From NCBI GenBank assembly GCA_041390025.1, contig JAWKQR010000003.1:1-64000 (forward strand): DNA of 64,000 nucleotides. Reading direction: 5' to 3'. Below the pieces are notes generated by a model that saw only the letters and a program-made list of their open reading frames with translations, was not told where the DNA came from and did no database searches. Below, in pieces: positions 53,760 through 62,967 of this stretch (its first letter is position 1; each line of letters starts with the position of its first letter). The stretch comes from JBFFMO01 sp041390025 (GTDB taxonomy: Bacteria; Myxococcota_A; Bradymonadia; Bradymonadales; Bradymonadaceae). A program made the position numbers and the translations under genes.

Positions 53760-55871
53760 TCAATTCTGGAGTTCGCCGCCGCGGCGCATACGGAAGGCAT
53801 CGCTGAGCACGATCGCCGTGATGATGTCACGGAACCTGAACTCACCTTCGGTGGTGTCACGGATAATGGTGTCAATCTGGGGCGCGTCCCAATCCTCGAT
53901 GCCGCGGCCAAGCGCGTACGTCATGGTCTTCTCGGTCACGCAATAGGGCAGCTTGGGCGAGGCCGCCACGATCTCGGCGAGCTCCGCAGGACCGTTGAAG
54001 GCGATATCTGGCGGCAACTGCCCGGATGCGTCGACAGGCGCACCGTTGTCGATGTCACGCCAGGCGCCGATCGCGTCGTAGTTCTCCATCCCAAAGCCGA
54101 TGGGGTCCATGACGCGGTGGCAGGCGTTGCACGTCGGGTCCGTCGCGTGAATCTCCATGCGTTCGCGCAGCGTCTTGGCTTCGGACCCGGCGGTCGATTG
54201 CTCAAGTGTAGGAACACCTGGGGGCGCGGCCGGCGGCGCGTCGCACCACAAGTTTTCGAGCACCCACTTTCCGCGCAGAACCGGAGACGTTGTGGTGGAA
54301 TGCGACGTGGTGGTTAGGATCGAGGCCTGCCCCAAAATGCCACGTCGTGAATCGTCGGCCCACGTGTGTTTGACGAACGCGTCGCCCGAGATGCCCGGGA
54401 CACCGTAGTGATCCGCCAAGTTTTGGTTAATGTACGTATAGTCTGCCAACACCAGCTGTTTGGCGGGCGCATTGGAGTCGATGAGGTCCTTGATGAACCG
54501 ACGAGTCTCTTCACGCATGTCCTGCGCGAGCTCAGGCGAGAAGGTTGGGAAGAGCATGTAGTCGGGGGTCGTGGAGAGGACCGAGTCCACGTAGAGCCAC
54601 TGTGCCGCAAAGTTGTCGATCAAGGCGATGGCCTTGGGATCGTCGAGCATGCGTGTCACTTGGGCGCGAAGCACCTCGTCGTCCTGAAGCTGACCATTGT
54701 CGGCGAGCTCAATCAACGTGGCGTCGGGCATGGAGCTCCACAAGTAAGACAGGCGCGAGGCCAGTTCGTAGTCATTGATGGGTCGTGGTGTGGCATCCGC
54801 GAGGTCGGCATCAAGCTCGACGCGGTAGAGGAAGTGCGGCGAGAGCAAGATGGCCCGCATCGCCAATCGCAATCCAACTTCAACGCTGTCACCCTCGCCG
54901 GTGGCCACGTCGATGAACTGAGCGAGGCGATCGACTTCGGCGGTTTCAAGCGGCCGACGCCAGGCTTGTTTTCCAAAATTCGTGATGACTTCGCGGGCGC
55001 AGGCGACCGCGGCGGCACCCTCGATGTCGCAGGTGATGATCGACGCGCGGGTGGCAGCAGGCCCTGTGGTCACCCCAAGTGGGCCCTCCACTTCGAACCA
55101 GTCGACCAGCAAGTTGCGGTCGGCGGGCACGTCGGGATCGTAAAAATCGTTGAGGAACGCGACCGCCACACTGTGGTTTCCGGCCGTGACCGTGGTGGTG
55201 ACTTCGAACACGCCGGGATTCGAGCCGGTGTTGGCAACATCGATGGTCTCGAGCGTGCGACCATCCAGCGTGACATCCATCTTGGCGTTTTCGGGCCCGG
55301 CCGCGGTCTGCCAAGCCCGCGCACGGATCACATACTCACCGTTGGCCGGAAAGCTCATCACCTGGGTGATCTCGCCGTTCGAGTACAAGTTCCAAGCGTC
55401 GCCTGCATCGGCGCCCACAGAACCGGTGACCGCCTCGGCCTCGAATCGGGTGGTGGTCGACGCGGCGGCTCCGCGATCGAGCGCCGTATCGACCAGCATC
55501 TCGGCCGCGTTGAAATACGACTCGACGTGAAGCGGCGAGACCGACAACACGTCGGCAATGTTGTTGAAACCGTATCCGAAGTCGTCTTCAGGGAAGTTTT
55601 GTGCAGGTTTGGTCGTGTCGCCGAGCAGGTCACGCACGGTGTTGTCGTACTCGGGTCGATTCAAACGGTGGATGGTGATTCGACCGGGGTCGATCTCGCC
55701 GGGTGCGATGACGTTGTTGCCCGGGATGTTGTTTTGGGACGGATTGTTGGGCCACCCAATCGGGTTGCCGTTTTCGTCCGCCGGTGACGCAAAATTAAGC
55801 GTTCCCCCAAGGTCACAGCCCGTGAGCATGAGTCCCACGAGCGGGAGGAGCCATTTCGACGTTGTTTTCAT
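53760..55871 (-). CDS. DUF1592/DUF1588/DUF1587/DUF1585 lipoprotein
   Basis: 703 aa from ATG 55871. Lipobox MLTGC. Domain order as in the family: DUF1587 (ITIHRLNRPEYDNTVRDLLG), a carbohydrate-binding-like beta region (FEAEAVTGSVGADAGDAWNL), DUF1595 (ITNFGKQAWRRPLETAEVDR), DUF1592 (DYELASRLSYLWSSMPDATL, DNFAAQWLYV), DUF1588 (LGQASILTTTSHSTTTSPVL) and DUF1585. A CNACHRVMDPIGFGMENYDA motif has the Cys-x2-Cys-His form of a c-type haem site. The pair with DUF1552 is common in Myxococcota and Planctomycetes. Role unknown; a periplasmic redox or degradative enzyme is a guess. Confidence 0.88.
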   Translation of the reverse strand: MKTTSKWLLPLVGLMLTGCDLGGTLNFASPADENGNPIGWPNNPSQNNIPGNNVIAPGEIDPGRITIHRLNRPEYDNTVRDLLGDTTKPAQNFPEDDFGYGFNNIADVLSVSPLHVESYFNAAEMLVDTALDRGAAASTTTRFEAEAVTGSVGADAGDAWNLYSNGEITQVMSFPANGEYVIRARAWQTAAGPENAKMDVTLDGRTLETIDVANTGSNPGVFEVTTTVTAGNHSVAVAFLNDFYDPDVPADRNLLVDWFEVEGPLGVTTGPAATRASIITCDIEGAAAVACAREVITNFGKQAWRRPLETAEVDRLAQFIDVATGEGDSVEVGLRLAMRAILLSPHFLYRVELDADLADATPRPINDYELASRLSYLWSSMPDATLIELADNGQLQDDEVLRAQVTRMLDDPKAIALIDNFAAQWLYVDSVLSTTPDYMLFPTFSPELAQDMREETRRFIKDLIDSNAPAKQLVLADYTYINQNLADHYGVPGISGDAFVKHTWADDSRRGILGQASILTTTSHSTTTSPVLRGKWVLENLWCDAPPAAPPGVPTLEQSTAGSEAKTLRERMEIHATDPTCNACHRVMDPIGFGMENYDAIGAWRDIDNGAPVDASGQLPPDIAFNGPAELAEIVAASPKLPYCVTEKTMTYALGRGIEDWDAPQIDTIIRDTTEGEFRFRDIITAIVLSDAFRMRRGGELQN

Positions 55872-56056
55872 GTGTGCACCGTCATAATTCAAACCAGTCT
55901 TCAGGCAGTTAGGTCAGCAAGAATCACGCCATCGCGCGAACGCTGGACTTTCCTCGGAATTCACAAATTCGCAGGGAAATCACCACGTTTGCACCCGCCA
56001 AACCCGCGACATTCGTGCCTCAGATCACGGCGATCGGGGCAGTCACGCCACGGTCA

Positions 56057-57400
56057 TCAGTGCTCATCCATCAAACCAAGGCGTTTGACCTTCTCGACCA
56101 AGGTGGTGCGATTCAGGCCGAGCAGGCGTGCCGCCTGCGCCTTGTTGCCGTCGGCTTTCTCGAGCGCTTGGCGCACGAGTGACGATTCGAGCTGCTCCAT
56201 GGTCTCGGCCATGTCCATGCCCTCGCTCGGGACATAGAGGCCAATCTGTGGCGGCGGAGGGGTGGCGCCGTTGAACTGCTCAGGCAGATCGCTGAGCTCA
56301 AGCATGCCCACACGCTTGAGGATCGCGAGACGATTCATCAGATTCTCGAGCTCGCGAACGTTTCCGGGCCACGAATAGGCCGTCATCGCCATCATGGCCT
56401 GCGGGTTGATCCCCAAGATGTGCGTGCTGTTGAGGCGGTTGAACATCGCCATGAGGTATTTTGCGATGATCGGCACGTCTTGTGGGCGCTCACGCAGGGG
56501 TGGCAGGTGCACCGGAAGCACGCAGATGCGGTAATACAGGTCCTCGCGGAAATTTCCGGCGGCGACCTCGTTCATCAAGTGACGATTGGTGGCGGCAACC
56601 ACGCGGAAATCAAGCTTCCTTGGACGACTCGACCCCACCGGAACGACTTCGGATTCCTGCAAGACACGCAGCAGTTTGACCTGCAGATGCAATGGAATCT
56701 CACCGATCTCATCGAGAAAAATCGTGCCGCCGTCGGCGGCTTCGAATTGACCCATTCGATCTTGGTGAGCGCCCGTAAACGCTCCTTTGACCCAACCAAA
56801 CAATTCGCCTTCAAGCAACGTATCGGGGATCGCACCACAATTGACCGCCACAAAAGGACCCGACGAGCGCTCGCTCATGTTGTGGATCGTGCGCGCGACC
56901 AGCTCCTTGCCGGTGCCCGACTCCCCAGAGATCAAGACGGGTGCGTTGGCCAACGAGATCTGCGGGAGCTTGTCCAAGATGCGATTGAGCGGGGAGTGCT
57001 CGGAGCGTACAAAGATGTCGCGCGGATCCCCAAGGATCGGGGCGCTGCCTTTGGGCACGGCGGCCTCGATGGCCGCGATCACCGCCGTTGTCGTCGTGTT
57101 GCGTTCCAAGGCGTGGGATGCCCCGAGTTTCATCGCATCGACCGCCGTCGACACATCGTTGTCATGCACAATGGCGACCACCGGCACGGTCGGCGCCACG
57201 CCGAACCCGGTAACGACGTCACGCACGCGCAACCGCTCGTCGCCATCGCACACGACACAACACTCGTAGGAGCGACCTCGCAGCAATGCCGAGGCATCGT
57301 TGGGTTCGTCGACCGTGTCGACCTCCCAGCCATGCGAGACCAAGGCTTCGCGCAGCTCGTCGATAAAAAAATCGTCACCAACCAGCAAAATGTGGTGCAT
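56057..57400 (-). CDS. Sigma-54-dependent transcriptional activator with degenerate receiver domain
   Basis: 447 aa, RBS GGAGA before ATG 57400. Residues 1-110 resemble a receiver (HHILLVGDDFFIDELREALV) with Asp52 in the expected phosphorylation position (VVCDGDE). However the conserved Thr/Ser is not seen in VVAIVHDN, and the Lys-Pro near 99 is ER. The AAA+ domain is complete: Walker A GESGTGKE (159-166), GAFTGA (206-211, contact with sigma-54), Walker B TIFLDEIGE and sensor NVRELENL. The C-terminus is a Fis-type HTH (DGNKAQAARLLGLNRTTLVE). It would activate a sigma-54 promoter, perhaps without a kinase. Confidence 0.9.
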   Translation of the reverse strand: MHHILLVGDDFFIDELREALVSHGWEVDTVDEPNDASALLRGRSYECCVVCDGDERLRVRDVVTGFGVAPTVPVVAIVHDNDVSTAVDAMKLGASHALERNTTTTAVIAAIEAAVPKGSAPILGDPRDIFVRSEHSPLNRILDKLPQISLANAPVLISGESGTGKELVARTIHNMSERSSGPFVAVNCGAIPDTLLEGELFGWVKGAFTGAHQDRMGQFEAADGGTIFLDEIGEIPLHLQVKLLRVLQESEVVPVGSSRPRKLDFRVVAATNRHLMNEVAAGNFREDLYYRICVLPVHLPPLRERPQDVPIIAKYLMAMFNRLNSTHILGINPQAMMAMTAYSWPGNVRELENLMNRLAILKRVGMLELSDLPEQFNGATPPPPQIGLYVPSEGMDMAETMEQLESSLVRQALEKADGNKAQAARLLGLNRTTLVEKVKRLGLMDEH

Positions 57401-57473
57401 TAAATCTCCCTTCGCGCCCCAATATACGATGTTTGCAGTATTGGAGCTAGGACACTCGTTTGCGCGCTAGGCC

Positions 57474-58409
57474 TCAAGGCAATCGACGATTCATCGTATC
57501 GGCGAGCATCCCCAAGACGAGCATCTGAAACCCGGTCACAAAGAGCAGCACCGTGGTGGTGTCCCAGATTCGCTCGGCAAAAAACAACGTACCAAGGCCC
57601 ACTGCGATCGCGCCGCCCATGAAGAGCACAGCGATCGGAAGGAAAATTCGAAGCGGATCAAAATACATGATGGTTCGGATGATCAATTTCGTGAAATTGA
57701 TCGTGTCGTAGATCGGACGGATCTTCGACGAACCCTCGCGCTTGTTGTAGTTGATCGGCACATACTTGACACGGAAGCCGGCTGAAAACATCGCGAGTGT
57801 GATGGTGGTCGTGAACGAAAAACCGTTGGGCAAAATGTTGTAAAAACGACGCACAACATCGCGGCGCATCAAACGAAATCCCGAGTTCAGGTCTGGGATC
57901 TCTTGCTGGCTAAGGATTTCAGCGAGTTTTCGCAGCGCCCACTTTGGCGGACGGCGAATCAAAGGGATGTGAGTTCGCTCACCAATGCGCGCGCCAACCA
58001 CCATGTCGTGATCGAAACGATCGGCCAACACTTCAGGGATGTGCACATTGGGATAGGTCCCATCGGCGTCGGTGATCAAAATCCAGGCGTAACGCGCCGC
58101 TTCGATCCCGGTCTTCAGCGCGGCGCCGTAGCCAAGGTTCTTGGAATGGTTGACCAGCCGAAGCATGTCGTCGAGGTAAGGCTCGATCATCTCGGCCGTG
58201 CGGTCCTTGGACCCGTCGTTGACGATGATGACCTCGAGCGGCACGTCGAGGTTGAGCTTTGTGAGCTCGTCCTTGAGCTCAGACAACGTCGGGGCAATGC
58301 CCTTTTCTTCGTTGTACGCTGGAATGACGATGGACAGACCTTCGGTGGTCATTGCCAGGTCGTCGTGCCCAATCGACATTATCGAATGATGGTGCGTGTC
58401 TGTCGCCAT
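57474..58409 (-). CDS. Family 2 glycosyltransferase, dolichol/polyprenol-phosphate type
   Basis: 311 aa from ATG 58409 with GGAGG upstream; the longer frame to 58469 is rejected. GT2 motifs: SIVIPAYNEEKGIAP, VIIVNDGSKDRT, DADGTYP (DxD metal site) and LNSGFRLMRRDVVRRF. Two C-terminal hydrophobic segments (IFLPIAVLFMGGAIAVGLGT, TVLLFVTGFQMLVLGMLAD) anchor the catalytic domain at the inner membrane, as in DPM1/GtrB-like enzymes. The donor sugar and lipid acceptor are unknown. Confidence 0.88.
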   Translation of the reverse strand: MATDTHHHSIMSIGHDDLAMTTEGLSIVIPAYNEEKGIAPTLSELKDELTKLNLDVPLEVIIVNDGSKDRTAEMIEPYLDDMLRLVNHSKNLGYGAALKTGIEAARYAWILITDADGTYPNVHIPEVLADRFDHDMVVGARIGERTHIPLIRRPPKWALRKLAEILSQQEIPDLNSGFRLMRRDVVRRFYNILPNGFSFTTTITLAMFSAGFRVKYVPINYNKREGSSKIRPIYDTINFTKLIIRTIMYFDPLRIFLPIAVLFMGGAIAVGLGTLFFAERIWDTTTVLLFVTGFQMLVLGMLADTMNRRLP

Positions 58410-58440
58410 TCGTCCTCCAAGGGGCGGCGTTCTAACACGC

Positions 58441-59034
58441 TCAGAAGCGATCGTCACGCACGAGGACAAACCAGGCGTTCATGGCTTTCTTCTTGTACGC
58501 ACGGCCAATGGTCACGTGTTCGGAGACCCGACGCAGACGGTCCACCATGCCCGCAAAAATGACCAGGCCAAGGCGCGAGCTGTTGCTCATGATGGGTGGC
58601 CACGTCTCGACACGCTCGGTGGGCAATTGCGTGTAGTCGACAAACATCTCGCCCGTGGCGTCGTCTTGGTAGGCGACGTAATAACCCGGGGTGGTGAACT
58701 GCCAATACCAGTTGTGGTTGTAGCCGACGGCACGATTGGGTTCGAGGCTCGACGGCCGCGCAAATCGCTTTTCGAAATGGCGAAACGCCGGCAGCGTATT
58801 TGTCCCCACGTGAATCACTTCCCGCAGAGGGTCGTTGGTCGGCACCATCTGATCCATGGTCACCGGACGGCCCTCGGCAGCGTCGAACAAACGTCGTTGA
58901 AGCTTTCCGGTAAAGAGTCTCGACGCAGCAACCCGTTCATCGTGCGTCGCAGCGTCCAACGCGACCTCAAGCGCGTTGATGTCGATGGACGGCTGTTGCA
59001 TCAAGCCCATGATTTTTGTGACGGCATCGGACAT
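58441..59034 (-). CDS. Hypothetical protein
   Basis: 197 aa from ATG 59034, which has AAGGA at the right spacing (ATG 59040 is too close to it). Soluble, with no signal or membrane helix. The first half is helical. The second half has several Trp and Tyr (GYNHNWYWQFTTPGYYVAYQ, WPPIMSNSSRLGLVIFAGMV). No family recognised. Confidence 0.6.
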   Translation of the reverse strand: MSDAVTKIMGLMQQPSIDINALEVALDAATHDERVAASRLFTGKLQRRLFDAAEGRPVTMDQMVPTNDPLREVIHVGTNTLPAFRHFEKRFARPSSLEPNRAVGYNHNWYWQFTTPGYYVAYQDDATGEMFVDYTQLPTERVETWPPIMSNSSRLGLVIFAGMVDRLRRVSEHVTIGRAYKKKAMNAWFVLVRDDRF

Positions 59035-59118
59035 TTGCATTCCTTCTGGTCGGTCGGTTTTGCGAAACTAAGAAAAATCGGAACTTCGCGCAAGGCTTGC
59101 CGATCACGATCTCACCCT

Positions 59119-59275
59119 TTACAGTGCGCGGGTCGGGGAATCCGGTGAAAACCCGGAACGGACGCGCCACTGTGTGCGACAAGTTGTTCTCATATGCCAC
59201 TGCGAAGATTTTGTGGGAAGGCGGGAACAGCGCGGAGCAAGCTCCAAAGTCGTGAGTCAGGATATCCGACATCCA
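59119..59275 (+). promoter_or_regulatory. Cobalamin riboswitch
   Basis: The core GGGAATCCGGTGAAAACCC is followed by GGAACGGACGCGCCACTGTG, which matches the conserved cobalamin-riboswitch block (GGGAA-x-CCGGTG-x-AA then RC-x-G ... ACTGT). A GAGTCAGGATATCC element about 80 bases on (near 59253-59268) corresponds to the conserved 3' AG-x-CAGGA-x-ACC segment. The coding sequence of the TonB-dependent receptor starts about 40 bases later, with GAGG at 59306-59309. Binding of cobalamin would be expected to repress the operon, through termination or by hiding the ribosome-binding site. Boundaries are approximate. Confidence 0.9.
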
Positions 59276-59315
59276 ATAACGCGCACGCTCTTCGCGAGAA
59301 GGGAGCGAGGCACAC

Positions 59316-61223
59316 ATGTTTCGTCTTTTGGGGCTGGCCACAGCCCTTCTCATACCTATCGGCGCCTACGCGTCGCCGCCAGACGATGGCGTGACGACTT
59401 ACGAGCGCGCGATCGAGGACGCTCGCACACCGTCGGGTTATGTCGAGTCGATCGAGGTCTCGGACGCATTCTTGGGGGGCAGCGACGGTGCTGAGCGATT
59501 GCGCTCGGTTCCAGGCGTGTCGGTGCGTCGTCAATCAAGCCTGGGGCAACCCGCCTACGCTCAGATTCGCGGCGGGAACCCTCGCCAGCTTGCCGTCAGC
59601 GTGGACGGCTTTCGCATCAGCACGCCTTTTGGGGCGGGTTTTGACTTGGGTGCGCTGAGCTTCGCAGGCGTCGACACGATCCAAGTGTACCGCGGCGCGG
59701 CAGGCGCGGTCCAAGGCGGCGGCGCGTTGACCGGCGCGCTCAACCTCCAGTCGACGACCTTGCGCAAGCCGGGATGGCGCACCAGCGCCGGCACGTTTGC
59801 GGGAAGTCTGCTCACGGCCGGGCTCGCCATCGACGCCGACGTGGCGAACGAGAGCTCCGCGGTTCGTGTCGCCGCCAACGCACGGCAGGCCGAGGGATCC
59901 TTTGAGTTTGTTGACGCGCAAGGCGTGGCCCACACCCGGCAGAACAACGACCACAAACGCGCCGGCGTGATGGTGGTCGGCGAGCACAGGTTTTCGGCCG
60001 GCAACCGCGCGCGGGCCACGATCACCTGGGATGGTGGCGAACGTGGGGCCCCCGGTCCGAGCGAATTCCAAGAGCGCTTGTCCGCGGCACGTCTCGAAGA
60101 CCAGCGCGTCATCGCGACCACCCGACTCGAACAGCGTGACCCAATTCGTTTGGGTGGGTTGGGGGTCGACACGTTTGAGCAGTTTGGCGGGCAGTGGCGA
60201 GGTGCGCAGTACACCAACCCCTCAAGCCTCTTGGGCGATGCATGGTTCCGGTCGGCATCGGAGTTCACGCGTTTTGGAGGGGGTCTGGGTGCCAAGGCCT
60301 TTGCCGGCCCGCTGGCCATCGCGCTTGAAGGGCACACGTCCATCGCTGCCTACGATTCGGCCGAGTCGGGCATCGTCGAGGCAACCATTGCTCAACAGCG
60401 GTTTGAGCAAGACATCGCGACGTCGGTGGAGTGGTCGACGCCCACGTGGAGCGTGATGGCTGGCGGCCGCTTGGAGTGGATGGACGGCGACCGAAGCGAG
60501 CTGGCCTTGCTTCCGTCGGTCGGCGCATCCCTGACACCTTTGCGTTGGTTGACGTTGCGCACAAATCTGGCGCGCACCTATCGCGCACCGGATTTTGACG
60601 AACTTTACCTCAACGTCGAGACGGTGCGTGGGAATCCCGACCTGGCCTCCGAGCGGGCATGGGTGTTTGACGGGGGGTTGGAGGTCGGCAGCTCGCGGGT
60701 TCGCGTGGGCTCGGCGTACTTTGAGAGCCGGATGGACAGCGTGATCTTGTTCCTGCCCGTCTCAAGCAGCGTGATCGAAGCCTCCAACATCGAGGGCGCA
60801 ACCGCGCGTGGTATCGAGACGTGGTTCGCCCTCGAGCCTACCCGATGGTTGCTCGTCGACGGACGTTACACGTGGACGTCAGCGACCCGCGACGAAGGGG
60901 GTCAAACCGTGGCCCACCAACCCGCGCATGAAGGCGGGCTTGGCGCCGCGCTCAAGCTTGGTCCCAGCGTTCGGCTTCGCGCCGATATCCACGGCCGCTC
61001 CGAGGCAAATCTGGACAACTTTGGCAACCTCAAGGCCCCGGGCTGGATCAGCGTTGACGCGGGGTTGCACGCGCAGCCGCTGCGGTGGATGACGGTGGGG
61101 TTGACCGCACAAAACCTCACCGATGACCGCACGCGCATCGATGCATTGCAACAGCCTCTGCCGGGTCGAACGGTCTTTGCGTCGATCCAGCTCGATTGGG
61201 AAGAAACGCAGGGGCAGCCATGA
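59316..61223 (+). CDS. btuB: TonB-dependent outer-membrane receptor, BtuB-like
   Basis: 635 aa. Signal peptide MFRLLGLATALLIPIGAYAS. Plug domain at about residues 45-165: LRSVPGVSVRRQSSLGQPAY, IRGGNPRQLAVSVDGFRIST, VDTIQVYRGAAGAVQGGGAL. The rest is barrel strands, including the family signature LARTYRAPDFDELYLNVETV RGNPDLASERA and the C-terminal GLTAQNLTDDRTR. Its position after a cobalamin riboswitch makes vitamin B12 (or a corrinoid) the expected cargo. ATP-independent uptake needs TonB-ExbBD, which is not in this window. It overlaps the following lipoprotein gene by 4 bases (ATGA). Confidence 0.88.
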   Translation: MFRLLGLATALLIPIGAYASPPDDGVTTYERAIEDARTPSGYVESIEVSDAFLGGSDGAERLRSVPGVSVRRQSSLGQPAYAQIRGGNPRQLAVSVDGFRISTPFGAGFDLGALSFAGVDTIQVYRGAAGAVQGGGALTGALNLQSTTLRKPGWRTSAGTFAGSLLTAGLAIDADVANESSAVRVAANARQAEGSFEFVDAQGVAHTRQNNDHKRAGVMVVGEHRFSAGNRARATITWDGGERGAPGPSEFQERLSAARLEDQRVIATTRLEQRDPIRLGGLGVDTFEQFGGQWRGAQYTNPSSLLGDAWFRSASEFTRFGGGLGAKAFAGPLAIALEGHTSIAAYDSAESGIVEATIAQQRFEQDIATSVEWSTPTWSVMAGGRLEWMDGDRSELALLPSVGASLTPLRWLTLRTNLARTYRAPDFDELYLNVETVRGNPDLASERAWVFDGGLEVGSSRVRVGSAYFESRMDSVILFLPVSSSVIEASNIEGATARGIETWFALEPTRWLLVDGRYTWTSATRDEGGQTVAHQPAHEGGLGAALKLGPSVRLRADIHGRSEANLDNFGNLKAPGWISVDAGLHAQPLRWMTVGLTAQNLTDDRTRIDALQQPLPGRTVFASIQLDWEETQGQP

Positions 61224-62350
61224 CGCGTTGGGTCGCACTTTTGTTGGTCGTGCTTACCGCGTGCGCGGAGGACCCAACCACGCCCGCCGGCGGACCTGCC
61301 GAACCTGCCGCCTGCCCAGGCGGCGTAGAGGCCGCGGCGTGGACAGCACCCCGGCAGGTGGCCGTCACCGGCCCGTCTGTCAACGCCCTGCACGTCGTGG
61401 GCGACCAGATCTTGATGGTGGTCAGCCAAGACAACACGATCATGGCGTATGACCCCGAAACCCAAGCCATTCGGCGGTTTGCTGACCTTGGCAATGACCG
61501 TGGTCCTTATGACCTCGCTTGGAACGACACCCACATCTTTGTGACAAATTTCGTGTCCGAGTCGGTGTCCGTGTTCGACCGTACGGGGCATTTGGTGGCT
61601 GAGCTCACCGACGGTTTTGCGGGCCCGTCTGGGGTCGCAGTGGGCGAAGGGGTGGTGTACGTGTCCAACGTCGACTACCTCAGCCCGACGCAAGGGTACG
61701 GCGATGGATACGTCGCCGTCATCGATGCCGATGACTTCACAACGTTGGGGACGATCCCTACGGCACACAAGAATCCCCAGTTCCTCCGCTATGACCAAGG
61801 CGCTTTGTTTGTCTCGGACACGGGGGCGCTCGATTTTGTCGATGGCCGCGCCGTTGCGACGACGTCGGGCGCGCTGGAACGTTGGTCGTTTGCCGCCAAT
61901 CCCTTGCAACCCACGGTCGAAGTGGCGGAACTTCCGGTGGACTCCCCCACCGCCGGCGCCAGCCCGGGCCGACCCGTAATCGTGGGGTCATCGGCTTACG
62001 TCGCAAGCGCGACCGCTCCCCACGTCTACGCCCTTGATCTGACCACCTTTGTGTGGCGGCGGGGGCTGGACAACCCGATCGTGTTGTATGCGTCCTCTGC
62101 CGACGCGCTGCATCATATGGCAACGGACGGGAGCATCCTGTACGTGAGCGCTTTTAACCGGGACGACCTGTGGCGGATCGATCCAAGCTGCGACGCTGTT
62201 TTGGGCAGTCCGATTCCGGTAGGCTCTTCGGACTTGCTCGAGGGCGCCCACGATTTGGTTGCCGTACCCGGATCGCATGGAACGAATATTTTTGTAGCCC
62301 TAAACCTCGCGAATTCACTGACGCAATTGACGATCGAGAATGCACCATGA
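61220..62350 (+). CDS. Beta-propeller lipoprotein, candidate BtuG-like corrinoid-binding protein
   Basis: 376 aa from ATG 61220, which overlaps the receptor stop. Lipobox VVLTAC. The body consists of repeated blades like those of YncE/NHL or SMP-30 propellers: MAYDPETQAIRRFADLGN, DLAWNDTHIFVTNFVSESVS, VFDRTGHLVAELTDGFAGPS, GVVYVSNVDYLSP. In Bacteroides, BtuG is a surface lipoprotein with a seven-bladed propeller that holds cobalamin over BtuB. Gene order and architecture here are alike, so the same role is proposed by inference. Sequence identity was not tested. Overlaps the next gene by 4 bases. Confidence 0.75.
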   Translation: MTRWVALLLVVLTACAEDPTTPAGGPAEPAACPGGVEAAAWTAPRQVAVTGPSVNALHVVGDQILMVVSQDNTIMAYDPETQAIRRFADLGNDRGPYDLAWNDTHIFVTNFVSESVSVFDRTGHLVAELTDGFAGPSGVAVGEGVVYVSNVDYLSPTQGYGDGYVAVIDADDFTTLGTIPTAHKNPQFLRYDQGALFVSDTGALDFVDGRAVATTSGALERWSFAANPLQPTVEVAELPVDSPTAGASPGRPVIVGSSAYVASATAPHVYALDLTTFVWRRGLDNPIVLYASSADALHHMATDGSILYVSAFNRDDLWRIDPSCDAVLGSPIPVGSSDLLEGAHDLVAVPGSHGTNIFVALNLANSLTQLTIENAP

Positions 62351-62967
62351 CTGACGAAACGTACCGAGACCCGCAGCTGGCCATCAACCGCGTGTACACA
62401 CGCAAAGGCGACGCCGGCAAGACCAGCCTGGTGGGCGGCCAGAAGGTCGCCAAGAACGCGCTTCGCATCGACGGGTACGGCACGGTTGACGAGCTCAACG
62501 CATTCGTTGGCGCTGCGCGGCAGACCATCAAGGAGCAACACCCAGACTTCGTTGAGCTCGGCGAGACCCTGCTCCGTGTTCAGCACGAACTTTTCAATCT
62601 CGGGTCGATTTTGGCGACGCTACCTTCTGACGTGGGCGAGTTCATGCCACGCGTGACCGAAAAAGACGTCGAAGCGCTGGAGCAAAGCATTGATGCCCAT
62701 AACGCAGGACTTCCGGAGTTGCGCTCGTTTGTGCTTCCCGGTGGAAACCGCCTGAGCGTCGAGCTGCACCAATGCCGCACCATCTGCCGACGAGCCGAAC
62801 GCCTGGTCGTCGAGCTTGATGGTGAAGAGACCGTCGATCCGCAGGCATTGGCGTACCTGAACCGGTTGAGCGACGCGTTTTTCGTGTGGAGCCGATGGGC
62901 TGCCGTGCACGGCGGCGCAGAAGAAGTTTTGTGGCAACCGAACAAGTCCGCAAGTGCGCAAAAATGA
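62347..62967 (+). CDS. Cob(I)alamin adenosyltransferase, PduO type
   Basis: 206 aa. Uses ATP to convert corrinoid to adenosylcobalamin in the cytoplasm. The N-terminal signature RVYTRKGDAGKTSLVGG and the following RIDGYGTVDELNAFVG form the ATP-binding site of the PduO/MMAB family. FVLPGG and the C-terminal CRRAERLVVEL are also conserved. Start ATGA overlaps the lipoprotein stop, and its own stop overlaps the lycopene cyclase start, so translation is coupled both ways. Confidence 0.92.
   Translation: MTDETYRDPQLAINRVYTRKGDAGKTSLVGGQKVAKNALRIDGYGTVDELNAFVGAARQTIKEQHPDFVELGETLLRVQHELFNLGSILATLPSDVGEFMPRVTEKDVEALEQSIDAHNAGLPELRSFVLPGGNRLSVELHQCRTICRRAERLVVELDGEETVDPQALAYLNRLSDAFFVWSRWAAVHGGAEEVLWQPNKSASAQK

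Noticed and set aside
59097..59125. TTGCCG-17-TACAGT promoter for the riboswitch operon
   Set aside because: The spacing is good, but transcription would start at about 59132, at the very edge of the aptamer, leaving no room for its first stem. A promoter further upstream is more likely.
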